In this document: in pieces, positions 46,910 to 54,772 of the stretch | How the letters are laid out: each line of letters starts with the position of its first letter | How positions within the stretch are numbered: position 1 is the first letter of the stretch | Notes under the pieces: model-generated | The model's database searches: none | What the model was told of the DNA's origin: nothing | What the model saw: only the letters and a program-made list of their open reading frames with translations | Position numbers and translations under genes: made by a program | From: Amycolatopsis jiangsuensis | GTDB taxonomy: Bacteria; Actinomycetota; Actinomycetes; Mycobacteriales; Pseudonocardiaceae | Length of the DNA stretch: 64,000 nt | NCBI RefSeq assembly: GCF_014204865.1 | Contig: NZ_JACHMG010000001.1 | Location: 3,498,501 to 3,562,500, forward strand | Direction: 5' to 3'

Positions 46910-48226
46910 TCAGGCCAGGCAGTCGGCCGGTTGACCACGCGTGAGGGCCGGATCCGCCTGTTCGAACGTGCGCGCCACGCCGGGGCCGGTGGTGCGTGTT
47001 TCGAAACGCACGGTGACGCGGTTGTGTCCCGCACCCTGCACCCAGCCGACACCGTGCTCGGTGTGCACCACGTCGTCGCCAGGTCGCCAGCCCGAGGACG
47101 TCGGCCGCGCGCTGCCACCCGGTGAGGGCGCTTCGGTGACCGTCGGCGCAGCTGTGGCCGGGACGGCGAGCGTGAACAACGCGTCCTGGTGGGGGACCGA
47201 CAGTCCGCTGTACGCGACGCCTGCCAGCCGTACGCCGCCGAACTCCGTGGGGTCGAGCAGCAGCCGTTCCGCAGTGGCAGCCAGTTGTTCGAGGTCATCT
47301 GTCGGCGAAGCAGTGGTTTCCGAACGGGTCACTGTGCTCATGTCGGTGTGCCGAAGCTTGATGACGACCGTGCGCGCGACACGGCCCGCCTTAACGAGAC
47401 GCGCGTGCGCTGAAGCGGCGATTTTGCGGACTTCGGTGCGCAGCCGCGGCAAGTCGACCACATCGATGTCGAAGGTGGTCTCCGCGCTCACCTGCTTGGC
47501 TTCACCCCGCTCAGCGACCGGACGATCGTCGACTCCGCTCGCGAGGCGACGCAGGTCCCGGCCGACGACGCCGCCGAGCATCGACACGGCGTCCTGTTCG
47601 GGCAACGCCGCCAGCTGTCCGAGGGTGAGCACGCCGATCGTGCGGAGTTTCGCTTCCGCGACCGGACCGATCCCCCACAGCGCACGCACCGGCAGCGGCT
47701 CCAGGAACTCCCGTTCGGTGCCCGGTGCGACGACCAGCAGGCCGTCCGGCTTCGCGCGGTCCGAACCGATCTTCGCGACCTGTTTGCCGGCGCCCGCCCC
47801 GATCGACGCGGTCAGCCCGGTCCGCTCGCGGATGCGCGCCCGCAGCTTCTCCGCGAACTCGGTCACCTCCGCCGCGGACGCCCCGGCCAGCCCCGGCGGC
47901 TCGGCGAACGCCTCGTCCAGCGAGATCCGCTCGAGCACCGGAGCCGCCTCGCCGACGACGTCGAAGACCTGCTTGCTGAGCAGCTCGTACAGCCGGAACC
48001 GCGGGGGGAGGATCACACCGCCGGGCGGCAGCAGGCGCCGGGCCTGGGACATCGGCATCGCCGAGCGCACGCCGTAGGCACGGGATTCGTAACTCGCCCC
48101 GGCCACTACCCCACGCGGCCCGGTGCCGCCGACCACGACCGCGCGGCCGCGCAGCGTGGGCCGGGTCAGCTGCTCGGCCGAGGCGTAGAACGCGTCGAGA
48201 TCCAGGTGCACGATCCAACGGGACAC
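46910..48226 (-). CDS. dinB: DNA polymerase IV (Y family)
   Basis: A 438-residue translesion polymerase. It has the catalytic start HLDLDAFYASAEQL, SYESRAYGVRSAMPM, and the second acidic motif RISLDEAF, all intact. A little-finger domain follows around EAKQVSAETTFD. The C-terminus carries an extra segment GDDVVHTEHGVGWVQGAGHNRVTVRFE resembling the UvrD/CarD-type Tudor-like fold, found in some actinobacterial DinB proteins, and no clear beta-clamp motif is obvious. The GTG start lies one base after the stop of the winged-helix regulator gene, so translation is coupled to an ABC exporter operon. Confidence 0.93.
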   Translation of the reverse strand: MSRWIVHLDLDAFYASAEQLTRPTLRGRAVVVGGTGPRGVVAGASYESRAYGVRSAMPMSQARRLLPPGGVILPPRFRLYELLSKQVFDVVGEAAPVLERISLDEAFAEPPGLAGASAAEVTEFAEKLRARIRERTGLTASIGAGAGKQVAKIGSDRAKPDGLLVVAPGTEREFLEPLPVRALWGIGPVAEAKLRTIGVLTLGQLAALPEQDAVSMLGGVVGRDLRRLASGVDDRPVAERGEAKQVSAETTFDIDVVDLPRLRTEVRKIAASAHARLVKAGRVARTVVIKLRHTDMSTVTRSETTASPTDDLEQLAATAERLLLDPTEFGGVRLAGVAYSGLSVPHQDALFTLAVPATAAPTVTEAPSPGGSARPTSSGWRPGDDVVHTEHGVGWVQGAGHNRVTVRFETRTTGPGVARTFEQADPALTRGQPADCLA

Positions 48227-48227
48227 G

Positions 48228-48539
48228 TCAGGCCCCGGCGTCCAGCAGCCGGTGCAGTGCCTCGGTGTACTGCTCGAACGCGGTCCGGCCCGGTTCGGTG
48301 AGCCGCACGAGAGTGACCGGGGTGCGGTGCTCGTAGGCCTTGGTGATCTCCACGTATCCGGCGTCCTCGAGCTTGCGCAGGTGCGTGGAGAGGTTCCCGG
48401 CGGTCATGTCGAGCAGCTGCTGCAGCCGAGGGAAGGTGATCTGGTCGGCCCGGTGCAGCCCGGCGAGCGCGACCGTGACCCGCAGCCGGGCCTGTGCGTG
48501 GATCACCGGATCCAGTTCGGGCAGCGCGGGACCGGTCAC
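48228..48539 (-). CDS. Winged-helix DNA-binding regulator (HTH_34/ArsR-like)
   Basis: A 103-residue regulator consisting almost only of a winged helix (LHRADQITFPRLQQLLDMTAGNLSTHLRKLEDAGYVEITKAYE). This family often regulates adjacent ABC-2 exporters and membrane proteins. Its GTG overlaps the preceding membrane-protein stop as GTGA, and its stop is one base from the DNA polymerase IV start. No ligand domain is present. Confidence 0.88.
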   Translation of the reverse strand: MTGPALPELDPVIHAQARLRVTVALAGLHRADQITFPRLQQLLDMTAGNLSTHLRKLEDAGYVEITKAYEHRTPVTLVRLTEPGRTAFEQYTEALHRLLDAGA

Positions 48540-49195
48540 CGCGCTTCCCGCCCCTTGCGCGCACGCAGCACGTAGACGAGCGCGGCCACCGCGAAGCCAC
48601 CACCACCGGCGAGCGAGAGCACCAGGAAGTTGCCCGGCACGCCGACCAGCACGCTCGCGCCGCCGCACAGGCAGATCCACGCGCCGAAGGTGTAGGGCAG
48701 CGGGTCCTGCCACAGCATCCCGCCCGCGAGGTAGAGCACCCCGGTGAGCAGCAGCGAGGTGCCGGTCCACAACAGCGAGATCACGTCCGTCGCGTCCCCG
48801 AGGAGCAGGGTGAGCCGCAGGTCGACCAGATACATCGCGAGGAACGAGATCGCCCACGCCCAGCCGTACATCCGCCCGATCCGCCGCGACGGCCCCCGGA
48901 TGCCCCGGCCCGGCCGGGTGCTGTGCCAGGCCGTGTGGACGACGGCGCCGACGAACAGCACCCCCACGACGACCGAGGCGATCCAGCCCGGCATCAACCC
49001 CGCGACCCGGTCGTCGGACAGGTAGACCAGGCCCCAGCCGACCAGCCAGGCGACCGCCCAGACGCCGAGCAGCCGCGCCGGGCTGCTCCGCAGCTCGCGG
49101 CGCGTCCGGTCGTGCTGCCGGGCGATCAGGTCCAGCGACTCGGCCGCCGACAGCGGCTGCCCGTCGTCGGCCTCGTCCACCTGGTCTTCACTCAC
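48536..49195 (-). CDS. Hypothetical membrane protein
   Basis: A 219-residue protein with a hydrophilic N-terminus (about 40 residues) and about six hydrophobic segments (VWAVAWLVGWGLVYL, ASVVVGVLFVGAVV, and others). I recognise no family motif. It lies between the ABC-2 permease and the winged-helix regulator in one operon, overlapping the regulator start by four bases, a position commonly taken by a small accessory membrane protein under that regulator's control. Confidence 0.8.
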   Translation of the reverse strand: MSEDQVDEADDGQPLSAAESLDLIARQHDRTRRELRSSPARLLGVWAVAWLVGWGLVYLSDDRVAGLMPGWIASVVVGVLFVGAVVHTAWHSTRPGRGIRGPSRRIGRMYGWAWAISFLAMYLVDLRLTLLLGDATDVISLLWTGTSLLLTGVLYLAGGMLWQDPLPYTFGAWICLCGGASVLVGVPGNFLVLSLAGGGGFAVAALVYVLRARKGREAR

Positions 49196-49246
49196 GCCGA
49201 GCCCTTCCCCCCGTGCCGGCCCATGGACAGCACGGAAGCTAGCACG

Positions 49247-49981
49247 TCAGGCCACCTTTCCTGGGTCCAGCCGGAACCGGCGCACCACCACGAGGGCGGG
49301 CAGCACCAGCCAGGCCGCCAGCACCCCGGCCGCGAGCGCGAACCCACCGCCGTGGCCGACCGGCAGCGCGGCGAGCCGGCCGAGCCAGTACGTCGGCAGG
49401 AAGTGCGCGACCGTGGACATCCACTGCGGCAGGAACGCCAGCGGCATCCACAGCCCGCCGAACACGCCGAGTGGCAGCATCAGCGCACCCGTCATCGCAC
49501 CCACCGTGTCACCCTTGCCGTACAGCCCGAGCAGCAGCCCGAGGACCGCGAACGGCAGCGCACCCAGCCACAGCGCGAGCCCGGTGAGCAGCCACTGCCC
49601 CGCGCTGAGCTGTGCTCCACGCAGCGCGCCGGCCGCGAAGACCACCAGGACGACCGGCAGCGCCATCGCCATCGCCGACGCGATCTTCACCGCCAGGTAA
49701 CCCGGTCCGCGCATCGGCGTGAGACGCAGCTGCCGTTGCCAGCCGTCGGTGCGGTCGGTGGCCACCCGCGTGCCGGTGAACAGCGCGCCGCTCATCGAGC
49801 CGTACGCAGCCATGTTGATCATGGTCGTGACACCGGTCTTCACCCCGTCCGGCCCGGTCTCGTCGCCGAACATGCTGCCGAAGAGCAGGAACATCCCCAG
49901 CGGAACGACGATGGTGAACACCGCGAACTGCGGACTGCGGAAGATCCGGAGGATTTCCAGGCGCAGGTAGACCCGGTTCAT
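49247..49981 (-). CDS. ABC-2 type transporter permease
   Basis: A 244-residue permease with six transmembrane segments. It has the ABC-2 hallmark order of a long first loop, GALFTGTRVATDRTDGWQRQLRLTPMRGPGYLAVK, and a late GGLWMPLAFLPQWM re-entrant region. Its ATG overlaps the ATPase stop as ATGA. With the ATPase it forms an exporter of unknown substrate, often antibiotics or lipids. Confidence 0.9.
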   Translation of the reverse strand: MNRVYLRLEILRIFRSPQFAVFTIVVPLGMFLLFGSMFGDETGPDGVKTGVTTMINMAAYGSMSGALFTGTRVATDRTDGWQRQLRLTPMRGPGYLAVKIASAMAMALPVVLVVFAAGALRGAQLSAGQWLLTGLALWLGALPFAVLGLLLGLYGKGDTVGAMTGALMLPLGVFGGLWMPLAFLPQWMSTVAHFLPTYWLGRLAALPVGHGGGFALAAGVLAAWLVLPALVVVRRFRLDPGKVA

Positions 49982-50895
49982 CGGCGCACCTCCTGCAGCC
50001 GCGTCCCGGCGTCCGGCGCGGCGGTCAGCGCGAGGAACGCCTCCTCCAGCCCGGCGGCGGCGATCTCGATGCCGCTCGCCCCGGGGAACTCGCGAAGCAA
50101 CGCACGGATGGTGCGGTCGGAGTCGGTGCAGGCCAGCTCGGCACGGTCCCCCTGCACCCGAGCCGTGGCGACCCCGTCCAGCGCACTCAGCGCCGGCTCG
50201 CTCGCCCCAGGCACGACGGCACGCAACACGCGACCGGTGACGTCCGCGCGGATCTCCCCCACCGGCCCGTCCGCCACGACGCTCCCCTGGCGCAGCAGCA
50301 CCACGCGGTCGGCGTAGTCCTCGGCCTCGGCGAGGTAGTGCGTGGCGAACAGCACGGTGCGTCCGCCACCGGTGAACTCGCGCATCGAAGCCCAGAACGC
50401 ACGGCGCGCGTCGACGTCCAGCGCCGCAGTCGGCTCGTCCAGCACGAGAAGCTCCGGGTCGCCGGCGAGCGCGATCGCGTGCCGGACCCGCTGCAGCTGC
50501 CCGCCGGACAACTTGCCACACCGCCGCCCGGCGAACTCCCCGATCCCCGAACGCGCGTAAATTTCCTTGACCGGCAACGGTTTCCGGAACATCGACCGAT
50601 GCAGCCCCACGAGCTCGGCCGGCGTGAGCTCCCGCAGCAGGAAGCCGTTCTGCACCATCGCCGCCATCCGCCCGGAGTCGAGCGCCGCCCGCGGCGTACC
50701 GCCGAACACCCGCACGTCCCCCTCGTCCGGCGCGGTGAGCCCGAGCAGCAGATCCACGGTGGTCGACTTGCCCGCCCCGTTCGGGCCGAGCAAGGCCACC
50801 ACCTCCCCGCGCGAAACCCGCACCGAAACCCGGTCCACCGCCAGTACCGGCCCGAACCGCTTGACCAGGCCGGTCAGCCTGAACGCCTCCGTCAT
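49978..50895 (-). CDS. ABC-2 exporter ATP-binding protein
   Basis: A 305-residue ATPase with Walker A GPNGAGKST, Q-loop MVQNGFLL, signature LSGGQLQRVRHA, Walker B LLVLDEPTAALD, and a switch His in FATHYLAEAE. The C-terminal 90 residues form the DrrA-like extension. ATG 50895 has GGGGAG upstream. It is the first gene of a five-gene run ending in DNA polymerase IV. Confidence 0.93.
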   Translation of the reverse strand: MTEAFRLTGLVKRFGPVLAVDRVSVRVSRGEVVALLGPNGAGKSTTVDLLLGLTAPDEGDVRVFGGTPRAALDSGRMAAMVQNGFLLRELTPAELVGLHRSMFRKPLPVKEIYARSGIGEFAGRRCGKLSGGQLQRVRHAIALAGDPELLVLDEPTAALDVDARRAFWASMREFTGGGRTVLFATHYLAEAEDYADRVVLLRQGSVVADGPVGEIRADVTGRVLRAVVPGASEPALSALDGVATARVQGDRAELACTDSDRTIRALLREFPGASGIEIAAAGLEEAFLALTAAPDAGTRLQEVRR

Positions 50896-51033
50896 CGCAT
50901 CTCCCCAGTGTGTGATTGCCTCAACTTTGTAACACAAAGTGCACGGAGGTGGAAAGTGTTGGGTGTCGCGGAGTGCTTTGCGGGTGATCTTCAGGGCGGT
51001 GGCCGGCGGATGGACCGCCGGAAAAGCGGTTAG

Positions 51034-52467
51034 TACTCCAGCCGTAGATCGTGATGTTCATGGTTCTCGGGTGGCTTGTCGCTGGTAGTGGGCCTGCCGT
51101 GCTCGGTATTGGTGTTGTCTGCGCCAGATCGAGCAGCGTAGTCGGTGCGCGATGTCGGTGATCGGTGTGATGGCGAGTGTGGCGAATAGGTGCTGGACTT
51201 CGTTGCAGGTCAAGGAAATCCAGTCGGTCGAGGTCGCTTGCCGGGTGCGCTCGGTGGCGGCAACGATGGTGAGGAAGGCGTGGGCGAGCATCGCCAGGAT
51301 GGTCCAGCGGTGCCAGGAGGTCCAGCGGCGGACTTGGTGCTGGTCAAGTCCGGTGAGTCCTTTGCTGGTTTGGAAGGATTCCTCGACGCGCCATCGGGTT
51401 CCGGCCACCCGCACCAGAACGGGCAGCGCGGTGGCAGTGGCTGCGAAGCAGCGGTAGAACGCGAGTTCTTTCGTGCGGCGGTTGCGCCGGATCAGCAGCC
51501 ACCGGTGTCCCGCCGGTGTGGTGTCAGGGTCGATGTCGATCAGGGCCCAGTCGTAGTAGCGGTGTCCTTTCGCGCCCGCACCGGCGGAGAAGCGTTGCCA
51601 CACGTGTTTCGGCAGCCGTCCCGCGAGGTCGTCGGGGCGGAAGGTGCCGACTCCGGTCGCGACGCGGCGGTCGCGTCCGATGGCCAGCACGTAGCCGGCA
51701 CCACGGTGTTCCAGTTCCGTGCGCAGGTGCGGGTCGGCGCCATACACTTCGTCGCCGGTCACCCAGGACGCCGTGATTCCGGCGTCGAGGGTGCGGGCGA
51801 TCATCTCGGTGGCCAGCGCCGGTTTGGTCGCGAACGCGATGTTCTCGTCGATTCCGGCCGCGTGGCAGCGTTCGGGGTCGCTGGTCCAGGACTTCGGCAG
51901 ATACAGGGCCCGGTCCACGAAGGCGTGTCCCGCGGTGGTGGCGTAGGTCAGATAGACCGCGACCTGGGAGTTCTCGATCCGCCCAGCAGTGCCCGTGTAC
52001 TGGCGCTGCGTCCCGACCGTGTGGCTGCCTTTCTTCACATCCCCGGTCTCGTCCACGATCAGGACCGCGTCAGTCTCACCGAGGTGCTCGACCACGTAGT
52101 CACGCAGGTCGTCGCGTACCGCGTCGGCGTCCCACACCGCCCGCGCCAGCACATGCTGCAACCTGTCCGGGCTCGGGTCCCCGACATACTCGGCGATGGT
52201 CCAGCAATTCTTCCGCGGCAACTCAGACATCAACCCCAGCAACAACTTCTCCGCCCCACGACGCGGTTCGACCCGCCCGAACCGGCCCGCGATCCGCCCC
52301 ATGAGCTCATCGAACATCGCCCGCCACCGGACAGGGTCTATGCTCACACCTGCGGCCGTCAGGCGATCTTGGGAAGTCCACACAACCAACCATGATCAAC
52401 TGTCGGCCGCACCCATCTCCAGGCACCCCCCCCCCACCAGCCCCGATCACGAAGTCCGGCTGGAGTA
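51034..52467 (-). mobile_element. IS701-family insertion sequence, second type, 1434 bp, intact
   Basis: Imperfect terminal repeats begin TACTCCAGCCG (51034-51044 and complement at 52457-52467) and resume with TCGTGAT, matching 18 of 22 bases. The flanking direct repeat is TTAG (51030-51033 and 52468-52471), again a YTAR target. It differs from the element at 32605 in both ends and transposase. Confidence 0.93.
51058..52383 (-). CDS. IS701-family transposase (second type)
   Basis: About 441 residues. Candidate catalytic residues are Asp in LIVDETGDVKKGSHTVG, Asp in WVTGDEVYGAD and Glu in RWRVEESFQTSKGLTGLDQHQVRRW, with conserved WRAMFDELMGRIAGRF and ELPRKNCWTIAEYVGD at the N-terminus. The start is uncertain: GTG 52383 is used, while TTG 52389 and an internal GTG near SIDPVRW are possible. 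The copy is uninterrupted and fills nearly the whole element. Confidence 0.93.
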   Translation of the reverse strand: MWTSQDRLTAAGVSIDPVRWRAMFDELMGRIAGRFGRVEPRRGAEKLLLGLMSELPRKNCWTIAEYVGDPSPDRLQHVLARAVWDADAVRDDLRDYVVEHLGETDAVLIVDETGDVKKGSHTVGTQRQYTGTAGRIENSQVAVYLTYATTAGHAFVDRALYLPKSWTSDPERCHAAGIDENIAFATKPALATEMIARTLDAGITASWVTGDEVYGADPHLRTELEHRGAGYVLAIGRDRRVATGVGTFRPDDLAGRLPKHVWQRFSAGAGAKGHRYYDWALIDIDPDTTPAGHRWLLIRRNRRTKELAFYRCFAATATALPVLVRVAGTRWRVEESFQTSKGLTGLDQHQVRRWTSWHRWTILAMLAHAFLTIVAATERTRQATSTDWISLTCNEVQHLFATLAITPITDIAHRLRCSIWRRQHQYRARQAHYQRQATREP

Positions 52468-52477
52468 TTAGGTGGGC

Positions 52478-52588
52478 CCAGGTTGGGCAGGCCCGGCACA
52501 CGCGGTAAACCCGGTTGGGTCGGCCCGGCGCCCGCGGGAAACCCGGTTGGGCAAGCCCCGGTTGGGCAGGCCCGGCACACGCCGGAAA
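52478..52588 (+). repeat. 32-bp tandem repeat upstream of the macrolide glycosyltransferase
   Basis: Three 32-base copies beginning CCCGGTTGGGCAGGCCCGGC or a close variant occur at 52478-52509, 52510-52541 and 52557-52588, with a 15-base partial copy at 52542-52556. A fifth, diverged copy from 52589 overlaps the promoter. The array starts seven bases from the second insertion sequence. Confidence 0.8.
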
Positions 52589-52593
52589 AGCGG

Positions 52594-52622
52594 TTGGCCG
52601 GCCCGTCGCCCGCCGGTACTGT
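52594..52622 (+). promoter_or_regulatory. Promoter of the leader ORF and glycosyltransferase
   Basis: TTGGCC (52594-52599) and TACTGT (52617-52622) are spaced exactly 17 bases. The likely start site is at or next to 52630, the A of the leader ORF ATG, making it leaderless. An AAAA run lies four bases upstream of the -35, resembling promoters of WhiB7-controlled antibiotic-resistance genes; this last point is inference. Confidence 0.65.
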
Positions 52623-52629
52623 CGCCGGC

Positions 52630-52662
52630 ATGACGATCTTCGTGCGTTTGCGCCGTCGCTGA
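52630..52662 (+). CDS. Leader peptide MTIFVRLRRR (probable macrolide-stalling uORF)
   Basis: A ten-codon ORF directly at the predicted transcription start, ending in TGA at 52660. It contains Arg-Leu-Arg (codons 6-8), an instance of the Arg/Lys-X-Arg/Lys motif known to arrest ribosomes in the presence of macrolides. CGCCG (52651-52655), within the Arg codons, can pair with CGGCG (52666-52670) after the stop; a stalled ribosome would open this hairpin. It sits 87 bases upstream of a macrolide glycosyltransferase. Too short to judge by conservation here, but position, motif and target agree. Confidence 0.7.
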   Translation: MTIFVRLRRR

Positions 52663-52671
52663 TTCCGGCGT

Positions 52672-52748
52672 GACTCTTCGGGCCGCTCGCCGTTCGGGCG
52701 GTCCCTCTTCTGCGCGCCGGGCGAGTCTCCGTCCGGAAAGGACTCTCC
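52672..52748 (+). promoter_or_regulatory. Candidate attenuator with alternative hairpins over the glycosyltransferase ribosome-binding site
   Basis: Three complementary segments are present: GACTC (52672-52676), GAGTC (52723-52727) and GACTC (52741-52745). The second can pair with the third, extended by TCC/GGA, burying the GGAAAGGA ribosome-binding site; or it can pair upstream, helped by CTCGCC (52686-52691) with GGCGAG (52720-52725). A GGGCCGC/GCGGTCCC hairpin (52680-52704) lies between and could also terminate. This resembles erm-type translational attenuators. Confidence 0.6.
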
Positions 52749-53918
52749 ATGCCCAGACACATCGTCATGGTCGGGTGCAGTGCGCCCAGCCACGTCTACC
52801 CCTCGCTCGGGCTCATCCGCGAGCTCGTGCGGCGCGGGAACCGGGTCAGCTACGTCGTCGGTGAGCCGCTGGCGGAACTGGTCGCGGGGACCGGGGCGGA
52901 CGTCGTCACGCATCCGACGATCTTCCCGTTCGGGCCGGCCTCGGAGTGGCCGGAAGACCCGGGCACGGCCATGCGCGTGTTCCTCGACGAGGCGATCACC
53001 ATCCACCCGCAGCTCACCGCGCGGTTCGACGGTGACCGGCCGGACCTGGTGCTCTACGACATCGGCGGCCTCGGCGCGACGCTGCTCGGCCACCGGTACG
53101 GCGTGCCCGCGGTCCAGCTCTCCCCCACGCTCGTCGCCTGGGACGGTTACGAGCAGGACATGGCCGAGACGCTGCAGGCGATCCGCAGTTCACCGTCCGG
53201 AATGGACTACAACAGGGCGAACACCGCGTGGCTGCGGGAAAACGGCATCGATGCGGACGGCTGGGACTGGCTCGGCCATCCGGCGCACATCGTGTCGCTG
53301 ATCCCGCGCGCGATGCAGCCGAACGCCGAGCGCGTACCGGCGAACGTCCGGTTCGCCGGTCCTTGCCTCGACCCGCAGCGGCTCGCCGAAACCTGGACGC
53401 CACCGGCGGACGGGAAACCAGTGCTCCTGGTGTCGTTCGGCACCGCCTACACCGACCAGCTCGACGTCTACCGCGCGTGCACCGCGGCGTTCGCGGACGG
53501 ACGCTGGCACGTCGTGCTGACCATCGGTAAGCACGTGTCACCCCAGGATCTCGGCCCGCTTCCGGAGTTCTTCGAGGTGCACGAGCGGGTGCCGCAGCTG
53601 GCCGTGCTCGAGGCCGCTTCGGCGTTCATCACACACGCCGGGATGGGCAGCTGCACGGAATCGCTGTGGTACGGCGTACCCACGGTCGCCGTCCCCCAGG
53701 CGGTCGATCAGTTCGGCAACGCGGCGAAGCTCGAGGAGCTCGGCGTCGGCAAGCACCTGCCCGCGGAGCAGCTGACCGCGGAAACCCTGCGGGCAGCGGT
53801 CGACGAAGTAGCCGGCTCACCGGCGGTCGCCGAGCGGCTGACCGCGCTGCGCAAGGAAGTCCGCGCACACGGCGGCATCGACGCGGCCGCCGACGCCGTC
53901 GAGGACTTCCTGGCGTGA
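52749..53918 (+). CDS. Macrolide-inactivating glycosyltransferase (MGT/OleD family)
   Basis: A 389-residue GT-B glycosyltransferase of family GT1. The N-terminus HIVMVGCSAPSHVYPSLGLIREL carries the acceptor-side His-type region (here SHVYPS for GHxxP), and the donor-binding motif is FITHAGMGSCTESLWYGVP followed by PQAVDQFGNA. MGT, OleD and OleI transfer glucose from UDP-glucose to the desosamine 2'-hydroxyl of macrolides, blocking drug action. ATG 52749 follows GGAAAGGA. The leader ORF and hairpins upstream suggest drug-inducible expression. A strong terminator follows the stop. Confidence 0.9.
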   Translation: MPRHIVMVGCSAPSHVYPSLGLIRELVRRGNRVSYVVGEPLAELVAGTGADVVTHPTIFPFGPASEWPEDPGTAMRVFLDEAITIHPQLTARFDGDRPDLVLYDIGGLGATLLGHRYGVPAVQLSPTLVAWDGYEQDMAETLQAIRSSPSGMDYNRANTAWLRENGIDADGWDWLGHPAHIVSLIPRAMQPNAERVPANVRFAGPCLDPQRLAETWTPPADGKPVLLVSFGTAYTDQLDVYRACTAAFADGRWHVVLTIGKHVSPQDLGPLPEFFEVHERVPQLAVLEAASAFITHAGMGSCTESLWYGVPTVAVPQAVDQFGNAAKLEELGVGKHLPAEQLTAETLRAAVDEVAGSPAVAERLTALRKEVRAHGGIDAAADAVEDFLA

Positions 53919-53919
53919 G

Positions 53920-53965
53920 TTCGTGCCGGTCGCTGCCGGGCAGATCCGGCAGCGACCGGCACGAA
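53920..53965 (+). terminator. 20-bp-stem terminator after the glycosyltransferase
   Basis: A perfect 20-base inverted repeat (arms 53920-53939 and 53946-53965, starting TTCGTGCCGGTCGCTGCCGG) with a six-base loop begins one base after the stop codon. No U run follows, as is usual for actinobacterial stem-only terminators. Confidence 0.88.
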
Positions 53966-53984
53966 TCCGGCGAGCGCCACGGGC

Positions 53985-54091
53985 CCAGTCAGCGCCAGGA
54001 ATTCGAGCCGGCGCCGGGGTCCAGTCAGCGCCACGAGTCCAGTCAGCGCCAGGGGTCGAGCCGGCGCCGGGGTCCAGTCAGCGCCGCGAGT
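53985..54091 (+). repeat. 54-bp tandem repeat with CCAGTCAGCGCC core
   Basis: Two imperfect copies of about 54 bases (from 53985 and 54039) each hold the 12-base word CCAGTCAGCGCC twice and GAGCCGGCGCCGGGG once. The following stretch to 54221 is C/A-rich with ACACCC and CCAGTCC words. I see no gene in 53966-54221. Confidence 0.7.
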
Positions 54092-54221
54092 AGAACAGCG
54101 GCGGGCGTGGGGCCACGGCCACCAACGTCAGTCCAGTACACCCGCACCCTCGGCCCGGCACACCCCCACAGCCAGTCCAGGACACTCGCACCCCCAGTCC
54201 GGCACACCCACACCCACACCG

Positions 54222-54752
54222 TCAGTCCAGCTCACCCGCCTCCAGCCGGGTGGCCAGCCGGGTGAGCCAGCCGGCGTCGTGCCGGAGGCGGGACTCGAGG
54301 AAGTGCGCCTCGACCATCTGCAGTTCCGCCAGCCCGGCTTTGCCGATCGTCTCGGCCAGCGCCCGCCGGTCGGCGCGCAGAGCGTCCGCCCGGTCGCGGA
54401 GCAGGCGCACGGCCCGCTCCCGCGGCAGCACGCCGACGTATGCGAGCGCGATCACGAACCGCGCGCCCACGTTCGGATCGCTCTCCGACAGCTGCCGCTC
54501 CACGCGTTCGCGGAAGTCGGCGAACCCGGCCTCGGTCAGGCTGACTTCCGGTCGCTCATCTTCCTCCGCAACGGCGACAAGCCCCTGCCGCGCAAGCGTT
54601 TGCACCAGCGTGTAGACCGTCGCGGTCTTCACCGGCAGGAAGGCGTACCGCGTACGCAACTCGCGCAGCAGGGCGTACTGGTGACGCGGGCTCTCCACGA
54701 GCAGCCCGAGCATCGGCAGTACGAGCGGATTGTCCAAAGCGTTCTGCGGCAC
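54222..54752 (-). CDS. PadR-family transcriptional regulator
   Basis: A 176-residue regulator with the PadR winged helix (NPLVLPMLGLLVESPRHQYALLRELRTRYAF...TATVYTLVQTLARQGLV) and a C-terminal coiled helix used for dimerisation. The GTG at 54752 opens directly after a likely -10 TACCCT on the minus strand, with no ribosome-binding site, so a leaderless transcript is probable. It is divergent from a glycoside-hydrolase-like gene across a long palindrome, its likely operator. Confidence 0.9.
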   Translation of the reverse strand: MPQNALDNPLVLPMLGLLVESPRHQYALLRELRTRYAFLPVKTATVYTLVQTLARQGLVAVAEEDERPEVSLTEAGFADFRERVERQLSESDPNVGARFVIALAYVGVLPRERAVRLLRDRADALRADRRALAETIGKAGLAELQMVEAHFLESRLRHDAGWLTRLATRLEAGELD

Positions 54753-54772
54753 GCGACCAGGGTAGCGGAACT

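Noticed and set aside
48494..50317. 607-residue plus-strand open frame over the ABC-2 operon
   Set aside because: Antisense to three well-supported genes; rich in Gln, His, Arg and Glu with no family feature.
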